A DNA stretch of 64,000 nt, taken from the NCBI RefSeq assembly GCF_001245615.1, contig NZ_CWKH01000003.1, positions 434,001 through 498,000 on the forward strand. The letters are read 5' to 3'. A program made the position numbers and the translations under genes. Of the stretch, positions 8,201-17,446 are shown one piece after another. Positions within the stretch are counted from its first letter, which is position 1; the number at the start of each line of letters is the position of its first letter. Below the pieces are notes generated by a model. That model was given only the letters and a program-made list of their open reading frames with translations, was not told the origin of the DNA and searched no databases. Origin of the DNA: Mycolicibacterium neworleansense (lineage in GTDB: Bacteria; Actinomycetota; Actinomycetes; Mycobacteriales; Mycobacteriaceae).

Positions 8201-9768
8201 GCGCCGGCATGGGGTTGCGCGGCGACCGGCTGCACCGATACGTCACCGCGTTCTGCCCGCGCTGCCACGACGAGGCACCCGAGCGCCCGCTGGCCGATGT
8301 AGTCCGTCTGGCCGGCATCCTGGTCGAACGCGACGGACACATCTGGCTCGAACGCGGCTGCCGCACACATGGATTGGTCCGTACCCTGTACGACGAGGAT
8401 CCCGAGATCCTGTCCTATCTGGAAGAGTGGACCGCCCCGACCAAGGCCCACATCCCCGACGTCGCGGGGAACTTCGACCCGATTCCCTCGGCCTATCTGC
8501 GCGGCCTGCCCGAGATGCAGACGCAACACACCTGCATCCTGCTGGAGGACATCGCCGAGACCTGCAACCTGCGCTGCCCGACCTGCTTCACCGACAGCTC
8601 ACCCGACCTGCGCCACGTGGTGCCCACCGCCGACGTGCTGGCCAACGTGGACCAGCGACTGGCCCGCGAGAACGGCCGCATCGACGTCCTGATGCTCAGC
8701 GGGGGCGAGCCCACCCTGCACCCCAACCTCGCCGACCTGCTCGAGCAGCTGGTCACCCGGCCGATCACCCGAATCCTGATCAACAGCAACGGAGTCCGCA
8801 TCGCCAACGACGACCGGTTGCTCGACCTGCTGACCAAGCACCGTGAACGCGTCGAGGTCTACCTGCAATACGACGGGCTGTCCGAGCAGGCGCACCGCCA
8901 CCACCGCGGCGGCGACCTGAGGCGGACCAAAAGCCAAGCCCTACAGCGGCTCTCCGAGCGAGAGATCTTCACGACCCTGGTGATGACCTGCGCTCTGGGC
9001 GTCAACGACGACGAGATCGGGGACATGGTCCGGCTGGCCCTGGACACCCCGTACGTCGGCGGGCTCACCATCCAGCCGCAGTTCGGCTCCGGCCGCTCCG
9101 GCGTCATCGACCCGTTGAACCGGCTCACCCACACCGGGGTGCTCAAGCGGCTGGGACCGCAGACCGGCGGCGCCGTCACCTGGCGCGATCTGACCGCGCT
9201 GCCGTGCTCGCACCCGCACTGCTGTTCGGTCGGCTACCTGGTCCGCGACGACAGCGACCGGTGGCGCTCGCTGGTGGCGCTGATCGGCACCGAGAGCCTC
9301 AAGGACAAGCTGGGACTGGTCTCCAACCGCATCGCCGACACCGAGATACCCCGCGAGCTGCGCATGGCGGTGCAGGAGTCACTGCTCGGCTTGCTGTCCG
9401 AGCAGTCCTCGCTGTCGCACCCTCAGATCGGGGATGTGTGGCGAGCGATCTGTGAGAGTTGCGATCTGGGCATGGGAACGCTGCTGACGCTCGCGTCGTC
9501 GGCACTGCCGGGCCGCCGCGGCAAGATCCGCCGGTTGCTCGGCGAGCGCGTGGTGCGCCTGACCGTCAAACCGTTCATGGACATGTCCACGATGATCGAA
9601 GAGCGCCTCACACAATGCTGTGTGCACGTCGGAACCCGCTCCGGGCAACCAGACAACGCGCAGCATCAGTGCGCACCCTTCTGCGCCGTGCAAGCCTGGC
9701 CCGCGCTGGGGCGTCAACGGATGTCGCTCTCGGTGGGGCAGGAATTACCGCTCATCGAGATTCGATGA
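8197..9768 (+). CDS. Radical SAM enzyme resembling archaeal tetraether synthase (Tes)
   Basis: This is a 523-residue protein. The SAM-cluster motif CNLRCPTC has cysteines 123, 127 and 130, and MLSGGEPTL follows as the usual GGE motif. An N-terminal metal site is suggested by CPRC (20, 23) with CRTHG (55, 58). Further cysteine groups, LPCSHPHCC, ICESCDLG, TQCCVHVG and HQCAPFCAVQ, would hold auxiliary clusters. This layout (N-terminal rubredoxin-like knuckle, YLQYDGL segment, Cys-rich C-terminus) is that of the Tes/MJ0619 group, which joins lipid tails by C-C bond formation. GTG 8197 overlaps the preceding stop. The substrate in this organism is unknown; a lipid is favoured by the Lgt-like neighbour. 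Confidence 0.8.
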   Translation: MSAGMGLRGDRLHRYVTAFCPRCHDEAPERPLADVVRLAGILVERDGHIWLERGCRTHGLVRTLYDEDPEILSYLEEWTAPTKAHIPDVAGNFDPIPSAYLRGLPEMQTQHTCILLEDIAETCNLRCPTCFTDSSPDLRHVVPTADVLANVDQRLARENGRIDVLMLSGGEPTLHPNLADLLEQLVTRPITRILINSNGVRIANDDRLLDLLTKHRERVEVYLQYDGLSEQAHRHHRGGDLRRTKSQALQRLSEREIFTTLVMTCALGVNDDEIGDMVRLALDTPYVGGLTIQPQFGSGRSGVIDPLNRLTHTGVLKRLGPQTGGAVTWRDLTALPCSHPHCCSVGYLVRDDSDRWRSLVALIGTESLKDKLGLVSNRIADTEIPRELRMAVQESLLGLLSEQSSLSHPQIGDVWRAICESCDLGMGTLLTLASSALPGRRGKIRRLLGERVVRLTVKPFMDMSTMIEERLTQCCVHVGTRSGQPDNAQHQCAPFCAVQAWPALGRQRMSLSVGQELPLIEIR

Positions 9769-10009
9769 CGCGGCGAACAGGCTGGTCACCCGACATCCAT
9801 TGAGCGATCGCGCAGGTCGCGCCCACCCCAGCCGGATACGCGGGTCGCCCCGAGCCGCTGGTCAGCACCTGTTTCTGCCAGGCACCAGTGGCACAAACTG
9901 CGAACTAGTGTTCCTAACCGTCCTCTTAAGCTGCTAACTTCGCATGAAGTGGGTGTCCCACTGCCGGGGGCCTGCCACGTGTTTTTTGGACCAGTCAGGA
10001 GTGAATGCC

Positions 10010-10810
10010 TTGAAGATGACCAACATCAGTACGGCTTTTGCCGGAGCGGCCGTCGCCGCCGCGGCGATCGTCGCAGGCGCCCCGATGGCGCTCGCCGAAG
10101 ACGGAGGCGTCACCACCTCCGCGCTCGGTAGCCAAGCCAAGCTGGACAACGGCGCCCAGGGCTGGACGGTCACCGACCTGAAGCCCAGCACCGACACCAT
10201 CGACTACCAGACCCGCGGCACCCTGTGGGAGGTCACCGCCACCAACGAGGCCCTCCAGGGCTCGGTGACGCCGATCGTCTCCAACTTCAACATCCGTGCC
10301 GCCGACGGACAGAACTACCGCGCGCTGTTCCAGGTCCCCAGCAAGCAGGGCGTCAACCCGGCCACGCTGGCGCAGGGCCAGAAGACCAGCGGCAAAATCT
10401 ACTTCGACGTGACCGGTGACCAGCCGACCGAGGTCGTCTACAACGCCGGCGGTCGCGATCTGCTGGTGTGGGACAAGCCCGCCGCGCCCGCCGCAGCCCC
10501 GGCTGCCGGCGCCCCGAAGCGTCCGGCCCCGGCCGCCGCCCCGGCCGCCACCCCGGCTGCACCGGCCGGCACCGGTGCGGGTAGCCGCGCGACGGACCTG
10601 CCCGCCGCCACCCCGGCCCCGGGCGCTCCGGCCGCCACCCCGGCCGGCACCGAAGCAGTTCCGGCCGCTCCGGCACCGGGTGCTCCGGCTGTCCCCGCGG
10701 CACCGGCCACCGAGCCGGCGCTGGTTCCGGCCGGCACCCAGCCGGTGGTCACCACGCCCGCCCCGGCCCCCGCGGTCGCTCCGGCGAGCAGCCACGGGAC
10801 CGCGTCCTGA
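10010..10810 (+). CDS. MPT63-like (DUF1942) secreted protein with long Pro/Ala-rich tail
   Basis: The protein has 266 residues from TTG 10010 (AGGAG lies 8 nt upstream). The signal peptide (KMTNISTAFAGAAVAAAAIVAGAPMALA) is followed by an immunoglobulin-like MPT63 domain of about 130 residues, with GWTVTDLKPST, GTLWEVTATN, GSVTPIVSNFNIRAADG and SGKIYFDVTG. After LLVWDKP the last about 110 residues are almost only Ala, Pro, Gly and Thr, a low-complexity tail that M. tuberculosis MPT63 (159 residues) lacks. The tail may span the cell wall or be a target for mannosylation. ATG 10016 is an alternative start. It is followed by a strong terminator. Confidence 0.85.
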   Translation: MKMTNISTAFAGAAVAAAAIVAGAPMALAEDGGVTTSALGSQAKLDNGAQGWTVTDLKPSTDTIDYQTRGTLWEVTATNEALQGSVTPIVSNFNIRAADGQNYRALFQVPSKQGVNPATLAQGQKTSGKIYFDVTGDQPTEVVYNAGGRDLLVWDKPAAPAAAPAAGAPKRPAPAAAPAATPAAPAGTGAGSRATDLPAATPAPGAPAATPAGTEAVPAAPAPGAPAVPAAPATEPALVPAGTQPVVTTPAPAPAVAPASSHGTAS

Positions 10811-10826
10811 TCTAGGTAGTCACGGC

Positions 10827-10866
10827 AACGGCCGGATGCGGGCAACCGCATCCGGCCGTTGTTTTA
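10827..10866. terminator. Intrinsic terminator, 15-bp perfect stem
   Basis: A perfect 15-bp stem (left arm AACGGCCGGATGCGG, 10827-10841) closes on a GCAA tetraloop (10842-10845) and is followed by GTTTTA. It lies between the convergent MPT63-like and ppx2 genes and would serve the plus strand mainly. Confidence 0.85.
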
Positions 10867-10897
10867 TGTGCCGAGAAGCCTTGCCGCGAGAACAAGA

Positions 10898-11842
10898 TCA
10901 GGCGATCGACAGGGCGATGCCGTCGAGAATGTCGTGCTCGCTGACCACCAGCTCATCGATGCCGGCCCGCCGGTCGAGTACCGCCGCCAGCTCCTCGACG
11001 ATGATCGCGCCGCCACCGATCACATCGGCACGGCCGGCGTGCATCGGCCCGAGCGCCAGGCGTTCGGACCTGGTCATCCCGATCAGCTGCTCGCACACCC
11101 CGAGAAGATCGTCGAAACCGATGCGGGACAAGTGAATCGCCTCGGGATCGTATTCGCTCATGCGCTGCGCCAGCGCCGACAACGTCGTCATCGTCCCGGC
11201 CACACCGACCCAGGTGTGCGCGCCTTCGACCGGCACCACCCGCAGCGCCTCGGCCAGGCCGTCACGGGCCACCGCCCGCGCCTGCGCCACCTCGTCCGCG
11301 GTGGGTGGGTCGGAATGCAGGCACCGTTCGGTCAGCCGCACACACCCGATGTCGGCGGAGAAACTGGCCCGCACCGCCGTGTCGCCGCGCACCACCTCGG
11401 TCGAGCCGCCACCAAGGTCGACGACCACGAAAGGGCCTGCGGCAGGGTCGAGTTCACCGACCGCACCGCGGAACGACAGCTCGGCCTCCTCGGTACCGGT
11501 GATCACCTCGGCCACCGATCCGGGCACCACCTTGCCCAGCAGCCGCGCGGTCATCGCGAAGAACTCATCGCGGTTGCCGGCATCGCGCGCCGCCGAGGTG
11601 GCCACCATCCGCACGGCGCCGACCGAATGCTCGGCCATCAGCGCCACATAATCGGCCAGCGCGGATTCGGTACGCGCCAAGGCTTCCGGCGCGAACTGGC
11701 CGGTGGCGTCGACGCCCTGGCCCAGCCGCACGACCCGCATCTCGCGGTGCACGTCACGCAGCTTTCCGTCCACGACATCGGCGATCAGCAGACGAATCGA
11801 GTTGGTGCCACAGTCGATTGCGCCGACGCGCCTCAAACCCAT
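10898..11842 (-). CDS. ppx2: Exopolyphosphatase/guanosine pentaphosphatase family protein (Ppx2)
   Basis: This is a 314-residue Ppx/GppA protein of the sugar kinase/Hsp70 fold, corresponding to Rv1026. Motifs are AIDCGTNSIRLLI (phosphate 1 loop), the GTEEAELSFRGA segment with the catalytic glutamate, VVDLGGGSTEVV (phosphate 2) and GVAGTMTTL. It would remove terminal phosphate from polyphosphate or pppGpp, linking it to phosphate storage and stringent response. It lacks the C-terminal HD extension of long Ppx proteins. ATG 11842 overlaps the DUF501 gene by 10 bp. It is the last gene of the eno/ftsB operon. Confidence 0.92.
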   Translation of the reverse strand: MGLRRVGAIDCGTNSIRLLIADVVDGKLRDVHREMRVVRLGQGVDATGQFAPEALARTESALADYVALMAEHSVGAVRMVATSAARDAGNRDEFFAMTARLLGKVVPGSVAEVITGTEEAELSFRGAVGELDPAAGPFVVVDLGGGSTEVVRGDTAVRASFSADIGCVRLTERCLHSDPPTADEVAQARAVARDGLAEALRVVPVEGAHTWVGVAGTMTTLSALAQRMSEYDPEAIHLSRIGFDDLLGVCEQLIGMTRSERLALGPMHAGRADVIGGGAIIVEELAAVLDRRAGIDELVVSEHDILDGIALSIA

Positions 11843-12324
11843 ACCTCACGATCCAGGATTCCGGCCATCGCCGGCTCGACCGCCAGCACTGCCAGCGCCT
11901 CATCGCCGAACGGATTGACCCCGCGGCCCTTGGCCAACGAGTGGGCCATCACGACATGCAGACATTTGACCCGGTCGGGCATGCCGCCCCCGGTGAAGGT
12001 GGTGCCCAGCGGTTCGATCGCATCCCGCTCGGCCAGGTAGGACTCATGGGCCCGCCGGTAGGCCGCGGCCAACTCCTCGTCCTGTTGCAGGCGTTCGGAC
12101 ATCTCCCGCATCAGACCCGACGATTCCAGCCGGCTGGCGGCCGCGGTGAGCGCCGGGTGCGTCAGGTAGTACAGCGTCGGGAACGGCGTGCCGTCAGGCA
12201 GCTTCGGCGCGGTCTTGACCACCCCCGGCTCACCGTTGGGGCAACGGTAGGCGACCTCGAGCACTCCGCGTGGCTCGCGGCCCAATTGCCGTGTCACGGC
12301 CTCGATGTCGGCAGGATCAACCAT
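11833..12324 (-). CDS. DUF501 protein
   Basis: This is a 163-residue cytoplasmic protein, the counterpart of Rv1025. Recognisable DUF501 segments are QLGREPRGVLEVAYRCPNGEPGVVKTAP, then TPFPTLYYLTHP, GLMREMSERL and RVKCLHVVMAHSLAKGRGVNPFGDEAL. A conserved cysteine (KCLH) and His/Ser pair are present, but no biochemical role is established that I know of. It is always found between the ftsB-like gene and the Ppx gene in mycobacteria, and here it overlaps both (8 bp and 10 bp). ATG 12324 was chosen because upstream codons in this frame read the tail of the ftsB-like gene. Confidence 0.9.
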   Translation of the reverse strand: MVDPADIEAVTRQLGREPRGVLEVAYRCPNGEPGVVKTAPKLPDGTPFPTLYYLTHPALTAAASRLESSGLMREMSERLQQDEELAAAYRRAHESYLAERDAIEPLGTTFTGGGMPDRVKCLHVVMAHSLAKGRGVNPFGDEALAVLAVEPAMAGILDREVWV

Positions 12325-13015
12325 TGGGACCTCTGGGCTCGGACGGCGGGGGCGGTGGGGCCGGCGGCCCGCCCGGTGCCGGCTTGGGTCCGCCGATCGT
12401 CGGCGAAACCCCGTGCGGCTCATCGGCGATCGTGTGCCACAGCGAGGTGTACCAGGGCTGCCCGGCGGGCACCGTCGACCCGGGCAGAACCGGTGACTCC
12501 GGCTCGCCCGACTCGATCGCCCCCGGTGGCAGCTGCACCTGGTACGGGGTGTCGCCGGGCATGACGAAGCCGAGCCGTTCCCTGGCCTGGGCCGCGATGT
12601 ACACCGGGTCGGCCAGCTTGACCTTCTGCTGCTCCAGCTCGGCGATCTGAGCCCGCAACTGCTGCTCGCTGACCTTGAGTTGTTTCATCTCGGTGCGCTG
12701 GGCGAAGAAGGTGCGAACTGGCCCGGCGATCGTCAACGTCAGCACACACACCACCGCGGCCAGAATCGCCGCCCGGCGTGCCGTCGACCCGAACCGCTGT
12801 TCGGACTGCAGCTCGGCCTGGTACTGAGCCTGCACCGCAATGGCTTTGGTGACCTTCTCGTCGGCAACCGGCTCGGCCTGCGCCGGACGGGATTCAGCCG
12901 TCCGGCGGCGGGGCTGCGAAGCGCGCGGCCGATTCGACTCTCCGGCCTTGCCCGGCTTGCCGGGTCGGGAGGCCGGAGACCGTCGCTTCGGATCGGGCCG
13001 CTTCGCTTCGGGCAT
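12317..13015 (-). CDS. ftsB: FtsB/DivIC-like septum formation initiator
   Basis: This is a 232-residue bitopic membrane protein, the counterpart of Rv1024. It has a basic, Ser/Pro-rich cytoplasmic tail of about 75 residues, one membrane helix (ARRAAILAAVVCVLTLTIAGPV), then a coiled coil (TEMKQLKVSEQQLRAQIAELEQQKVKL is read across this stretch) and the family motif ARERLGFVMPGDTPYQV. The C-terminus is Pro-rich. It would join FtsL and FtsQ in the divisome that activates septal wall synthesis. It lies 15 bp after eno and overlaps DUF501 by 8 bp. The start ATG 13015 gives a normal N-terminus. Confidence 0.9.
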   Translation of the reverse strand: MPEAKRPDPKRRSPASRPGKPGKAGESNRPRASQPRRRTAESRPAQAEPVADEKVTKAIAVQAQYQAELQSEQRFGSTARRAAILAAVVCVLTLTIAGPVRTFFAQRTEMKQLKVSEQQLRAQIAELEQQKVKLADPVYIAAQARERLGFVMPGDTPYQVQLPPGAIESGEPESPVLPGSTVPAGQPWYTSLWHTIADEPHGVSPTIGGPKPAPGGPPAPPPPPSEPRGPNG

Positions 13016-13030
13016 CGACTCGTCGGTGTG

Positions 13031-14389
<1,359 letters not shown>

Positions 14390-15121
14390 TCACAGGCCAT
14401 GGCCGGCCGCATATGCCGTCGCCCAGTCCCGGACCATCCGGGCGTACTGGTCGGAGTTGTTGTAGGCCTTCAAGGCCTTCATCCACCCGCGCGGGGTGGA
14501 CAGGTCCTTGCCGTACCAGCACAGCAGACCCGCCGCCGAGAGCGCGGCGTCATCGAAGTTGTCCGGGCTCACCACACCGTCGTTGTTGGCGTCCACCCCG
14601 AAATGACCCCAGGTCTCGGGGATGAACTGCATCGGGCCCATGGCCCGGTCCATCAGTGGATCCCCGTCGAGCTTGCCCTTGTCGGTATCGGGAATGCGCA
14701 GGTTGCCGCCGGTCCCGTCCAGCTGCACGCCTCGGATCGGCGGGGTGACGTCGCCGTTGCGCGCGATCATCGCGCCGCGGTAGGTGCCGTGGTGGCTCTC
14801 GACCATGCCGATCCCGGCCAGCGTGGTCCAGGCCAGCCGGCAGTTCGGGTTCTCCACCTGGGCGACGCGCGCGGCATAGGCGTAGGCCTCGAGGGCATTC
14901 ACGGGCATGCCCAGCGCGGGTGCCCGCTGCTCGGCCCACTCATGCAGCTGATCGGCGGGCCGGCCCTTGGCGTAGGTGTCGATCGCGGGCACCGCATCCC
15001 CGGGCGGCGGCGGCACGCCCTCTGGAATTGGGGTGCCGAGATGCCACGAACAGCTGGATGCCAACAGCAGCGCTGTCGCAGCAATTACGGCGACAGCCCG
15101 CAGCCAACGCACTGGCGACAC
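14390..15121 (-). CDS. lpqU: LpqU, lipoprotein lytic murein transglycosylase
   Basis: This 243-residue protein has a lipoprotein signal: RWLRAVAVIAATALLLASSC, with the acylated cysteine in ASSC. The mature part is an SLT-type domain; the likely catalytic glutamate is in GIGMVESHHGTY, followed by AMGPMQFIPETWGHFG and NNDGVVSPDNFDDAA, which resembles a calcium-binding loop, and LCWYGKDLSTPRGWMKALKAYNNS. It should cleave peptidoglycan glycan strands outside the membrane, forming 1,6-anhydromuramic ends. It corresponds to Rv1022. The start GTG 15121 precedes the signal directly. The EfeUOB operon is divergent from it. Confidence 0.92.
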   Translation of the reverse strand: MSPVRWLRAVAVIAATALLLASSCSWHLGTPIPEGVPPPPGDAVPAIDTYAKGRPADQLHEWAEQRAPALGMPVNALEAYAYAARVAQVENPNCRLAWTTLAGIGMVESHHGTYRGAMIARNGDVTPPIRGVQLDGTGGNLRIPDTDKGKLDGDPLMDRAMGPMQFIPETWGHFGVDANNDGVVSPDNFDDAALSAAGLLCWYGKDLSTPRGWMKALKAYNNSDQYARMVRDWATAYAAGHGL

Positions 15122-15247
15122 CGGACTCCCTCAAACCCCGTCGATCTGATTGGCCATCGTCGCATGCGCGCCAATGAGCGTGACGGGCGACGGGCCGCTG
15201 CCGGGAGAACGGCAGGTGAAGTCGGCCGTACCCACAGACCCCCCTGC

Positions 15248-15278
15248 TAAGGTGAGCCACGCCTTGCTATGGCAAGGC
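15248..15278. promoter_or_regulatory. Candidate iron-responsive operator upstream of efeU
   Basis: Two overlapping patterns occur 50-80 bp before the efeU start. One is TAAGGTGAGCCACGCCTTG (15248-15266), a loose match to the mycobacterial IdeR box TTAGGTTAGGCTAACCTAA. The other is a perfect dyad GCCTTGC-TATG-GCAAGGC (15261-15278). Either could mediate iron repression of the operon. Binding is inferred. Confidence 0.4.
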
Positions 15279-15326
15279 AAGGCTAGGTTTTTTCTGGTGT
15301 TTTCACCCCGGTCGAACGAGGACGCT

Positions 15327-16277
15327 TTGATCACTGCCATCTCGGACGTTCCGACCAGCACGCTGGCCGCGTCCAACATCACCTCACAGGTGTTCGGCAG
15401 TGGGCTGATCGGTTTGCGGGAAGGCCTCGAAGCCGCCATCGTCGTGTCGATTCTGGTCGCTTTTCTGGTCAAATCCGAACGCCGCGACGCGCTCAAATGG
15501 GTGTGGCTGGGCGTCGGTGCCGCGATCGCCATGACCGTCACCATCTTCCTGGTGATCCAGTTCGGCGAGAACACCATCAGCGGCCTGGGCGCCGAAGCCA
15601 TCGCGGGTATCGCCTCACTGATCGCCGTCGTCATCGTCACCACCATGGTGCTGTGGATGAAACGTGCGTCGGCCTCGCTGTCCGGCGAGCTGCGCAGCGA
15701 GATGTCGCAGGCACTGCAGACCGGCGGCCTCGCGGTCGCGCTGCTGGCCTTCCTGGCAGTGGGCCGCGAAGGCGTGGAGACCGCGCTGTTCATGGTCGGC
15801 TACGCCGAGGCGGAGACACTCTGGCCGCTGACCGGCCTGATCATCGGCGTGCTGATCGCCGCGGCCATCGCCTACGGCATGTACGCGGGCGCGGTGCGCA
15901 TCAACCTCGCGAAGTTCTTCAAATACACCGGCATCTTCCTGATCGTGGTGGCGGCCGGAATCCTCGCCTACGGCATCAAGGCGTTGCAGACGGTCGGCTG
16001 GATCCCCGGGCTCAGCGCCAAGGCCTTCGACATGAGCGGCGCGTTCGACTGGTCGGCCTGGTACGGCGAGATCATCCAGGGCGTCTTCAACATCGACCCC
16101 ACGCCGACCGTGCTGCAGTTCGGCGCGTGGCTGGCCTACATCGTCGTGGTGTTGGCGCTGTTCCTGAAGCCGCTGCGCGCCCAAGCCGCGGCCAGTGCTG
16201 CGACTTCCCCCGCGACTTCCTCCGAGCCGACCGTCGAGCCGGAGACCTCCACCTCATCCGAAAGGTCGACCAAGTGA
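15327..16277 (+). CDS. efeU: EfeU, FTR1-family iron permease
   Basis: This 316-residue polytopic membrane protein has the two FTR1 iron-binding motifs, LIGLREGLEAAIV near residue 30 and AVGREGVETALFM near residue 148. Seven hydrophobic helices follow the family pattern, and the C-terminal tail is Ala/Ser/Thr-rich. It would take up iron delivered as Fe(II)/Fe(III) by EfeO and EfeB. The start is TTG 15327, preceded by CGAGGAC; the long upstream extension contains the operator and no recognisable peptide. The stop overlaps the efeO GTG (GTGA), so the genes are coupled. These genes are not in the M. tuberculosis lpqU-mazG interval as I recall it. Confidence 0.9.
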   Translation: MITAISDVPTSTLAASNITSQVFGSGLIGLREGLEAAIVVSILVAFLVKSERRDALKWVWLGVGAAIAMTVTIFLVIQFGENTISGLGAEAIAGIASLIAVVIVTTMVLWMKRASASLSGELRSEMSQALQTGGLAVALLAFLAVGREGVETALFMVGYAEAETLWPLTGLIIGVLIAAAIAYGMYAGAVRINLAKFFKYTGIFLIVVAAGILAYGIKALQTVGWIPGLSAKAFDMSGAFDWSAWYGEIIQGVFNIDPTPTVLQFGAWLAYIVVVLALFLKPLRAQAAASAATSPATSSEPTVEPETSTSSERSTK

Positions 16278-17446
16278 AGATCACCCCTGCCGTCAAGACC
16301 GGATTCGCGGCCACCGCCGCGGTGCTGGCCGGCATTTCGATGAGCGCCTGCCAGGCCAAGGAGGCCGACAACGGCAGCGCGAACGGTGACGGCAGCAACG
16401 GCACTCAGATCACCGTCGACGCCTCCGACACCGAGTGCAAGCTGTCCGGGACCACCGCGACGACCGGCGCCAGCACGTTCGTCGTCACCAACACCGGCAA
16501 CAAGGTCACCGAGTTCTACGTCTACGGCGAGGGCGAGCGGGTGATGGGCGAGGTGGAGAACATCTCCCCCGGGCTCAAGCGCCAGCTGATCGTGCAACTG
16601 ACCCAGCCGGGCACGTACCAGACCTCGTGCCGCCCCGGCATGGTCGGTGAGGGCATCCGCGGCAATTTCGAGGTCACCGGTGAGGCCGTCAAGATCGACA
16701 CCGAGGGCAAGTTCAAGGAAGCCGCCGACAGCTACAAACGGTACGTGAACAGCCAGGTCGACGCGCTGGTGCCGGCGGTCGAGGAGCTCGTCGCCGCCGT
16801 CAAGGCCAAGGACGTGGCCAAGGCCAAGGCGCTCTACCCGACCTCGCGCGTCTACTGGGAGCGCATCGAACCGGTCGCCGAATCCTTCCCCAACGACCTC
16901 GACCCGCGCGTCGACCTGCGTGAGGCCGACCTGGAGCCCGGGCAGAAGTGGACCGGCTTCCACGCCCTGGAGAAGCAGCTGTGGGTCACGGGCCTGCAGC
17001 CGGACGCCAACGCGCTCGGCGATCAGCTGATCGCCGACGTCAAGGAATTGCAGGCCGGAGTGAAGGCGCCGGACTGGACCATCGACTCCACCCAGATCGC
17101 CGGTGGCGCGCAGGGCCTGCTCGACGAGGTCGCGATGAGCAAGATCAGCGGTGAAGAGGACATCTTCAGCCACACCGACCTGTGGGACTTCCGGGCCAAC
17201 GTGGAAGGTTCGCAGACCGCGGTGGCCTCGGTTCGGCCGATCCTCGACGAGCGCGACGCCGCGCTGGGCAAGCGCGTGGACGAGCGTTTCGCCGATGTCG
17301 AGAAGTTGCTGGAGAAGTATCGTGATGGCGACGGCTTCATCTCCTACGACAAGGTGACCGAGCCGCAACGCCAGGAACTGTCGCGCGCCATCGACGCGCT
17401 GAGCAAAGAAGTGAGCCAGGTGCAAGGTGTCATCGCCAAGCAGTGA
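16274..17446 (+). CDS. efeO: EfeO, periplasmic iron-binding lipoprotein (cupredoxin plus M75/imelysin)
   Basis: This 390-residue protein starts at GTG 16274. It has a signal peptide with a lipobox-like ISMSAC, so it is probably membrane anchored outside the cell. The N-terminal half is a cupredoxin domain (ITVDASDTECKL, FVVTNTGNKVTEFYVYGEG, SPGLKRQLIVQL, YQTSCRPGM). The C-terminal half is an M75 domain, with GFHALEKQLW carrying the expected His-x-x-Glu metal site. EfeO binds iron and passes it to EfeU. Its 3' end overlaps the efeB start by 20 bp. Confidence 0.92.
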   Translation: MKITPAVKTGFAATAAVLAGISMSACQAKEADNGSANGDGSNGTQITVDASDTECKLSGTTATTGASTFVVTNTGNKVTEFYVYGEGERVMGEVENISPGLKRQLIVQLTQPGTYQTSCRPGMVGEGIRGNFEVTGEAVKIDTEGKFKEAADSYKRYVNSQVDALVPAVEELVAAVKAKDVAKAKALYPTSRVYWERIEPVAESFPNDLDPRVDLREADLEPGQKWTGFHALEKQLWVTGLQPDANALGDQLIADVKELQAGVKAPDWTIDSTQIAGGAQGLLDEVAMSKISGEEDIFSHTDLWDFRANVEGSQTAVASVRPILDERDAALGKRVDERFADVEKLLEKYRDGDGFISYDKVTEPQRQELSRAIDALSKEVSQVQGVIAKQ

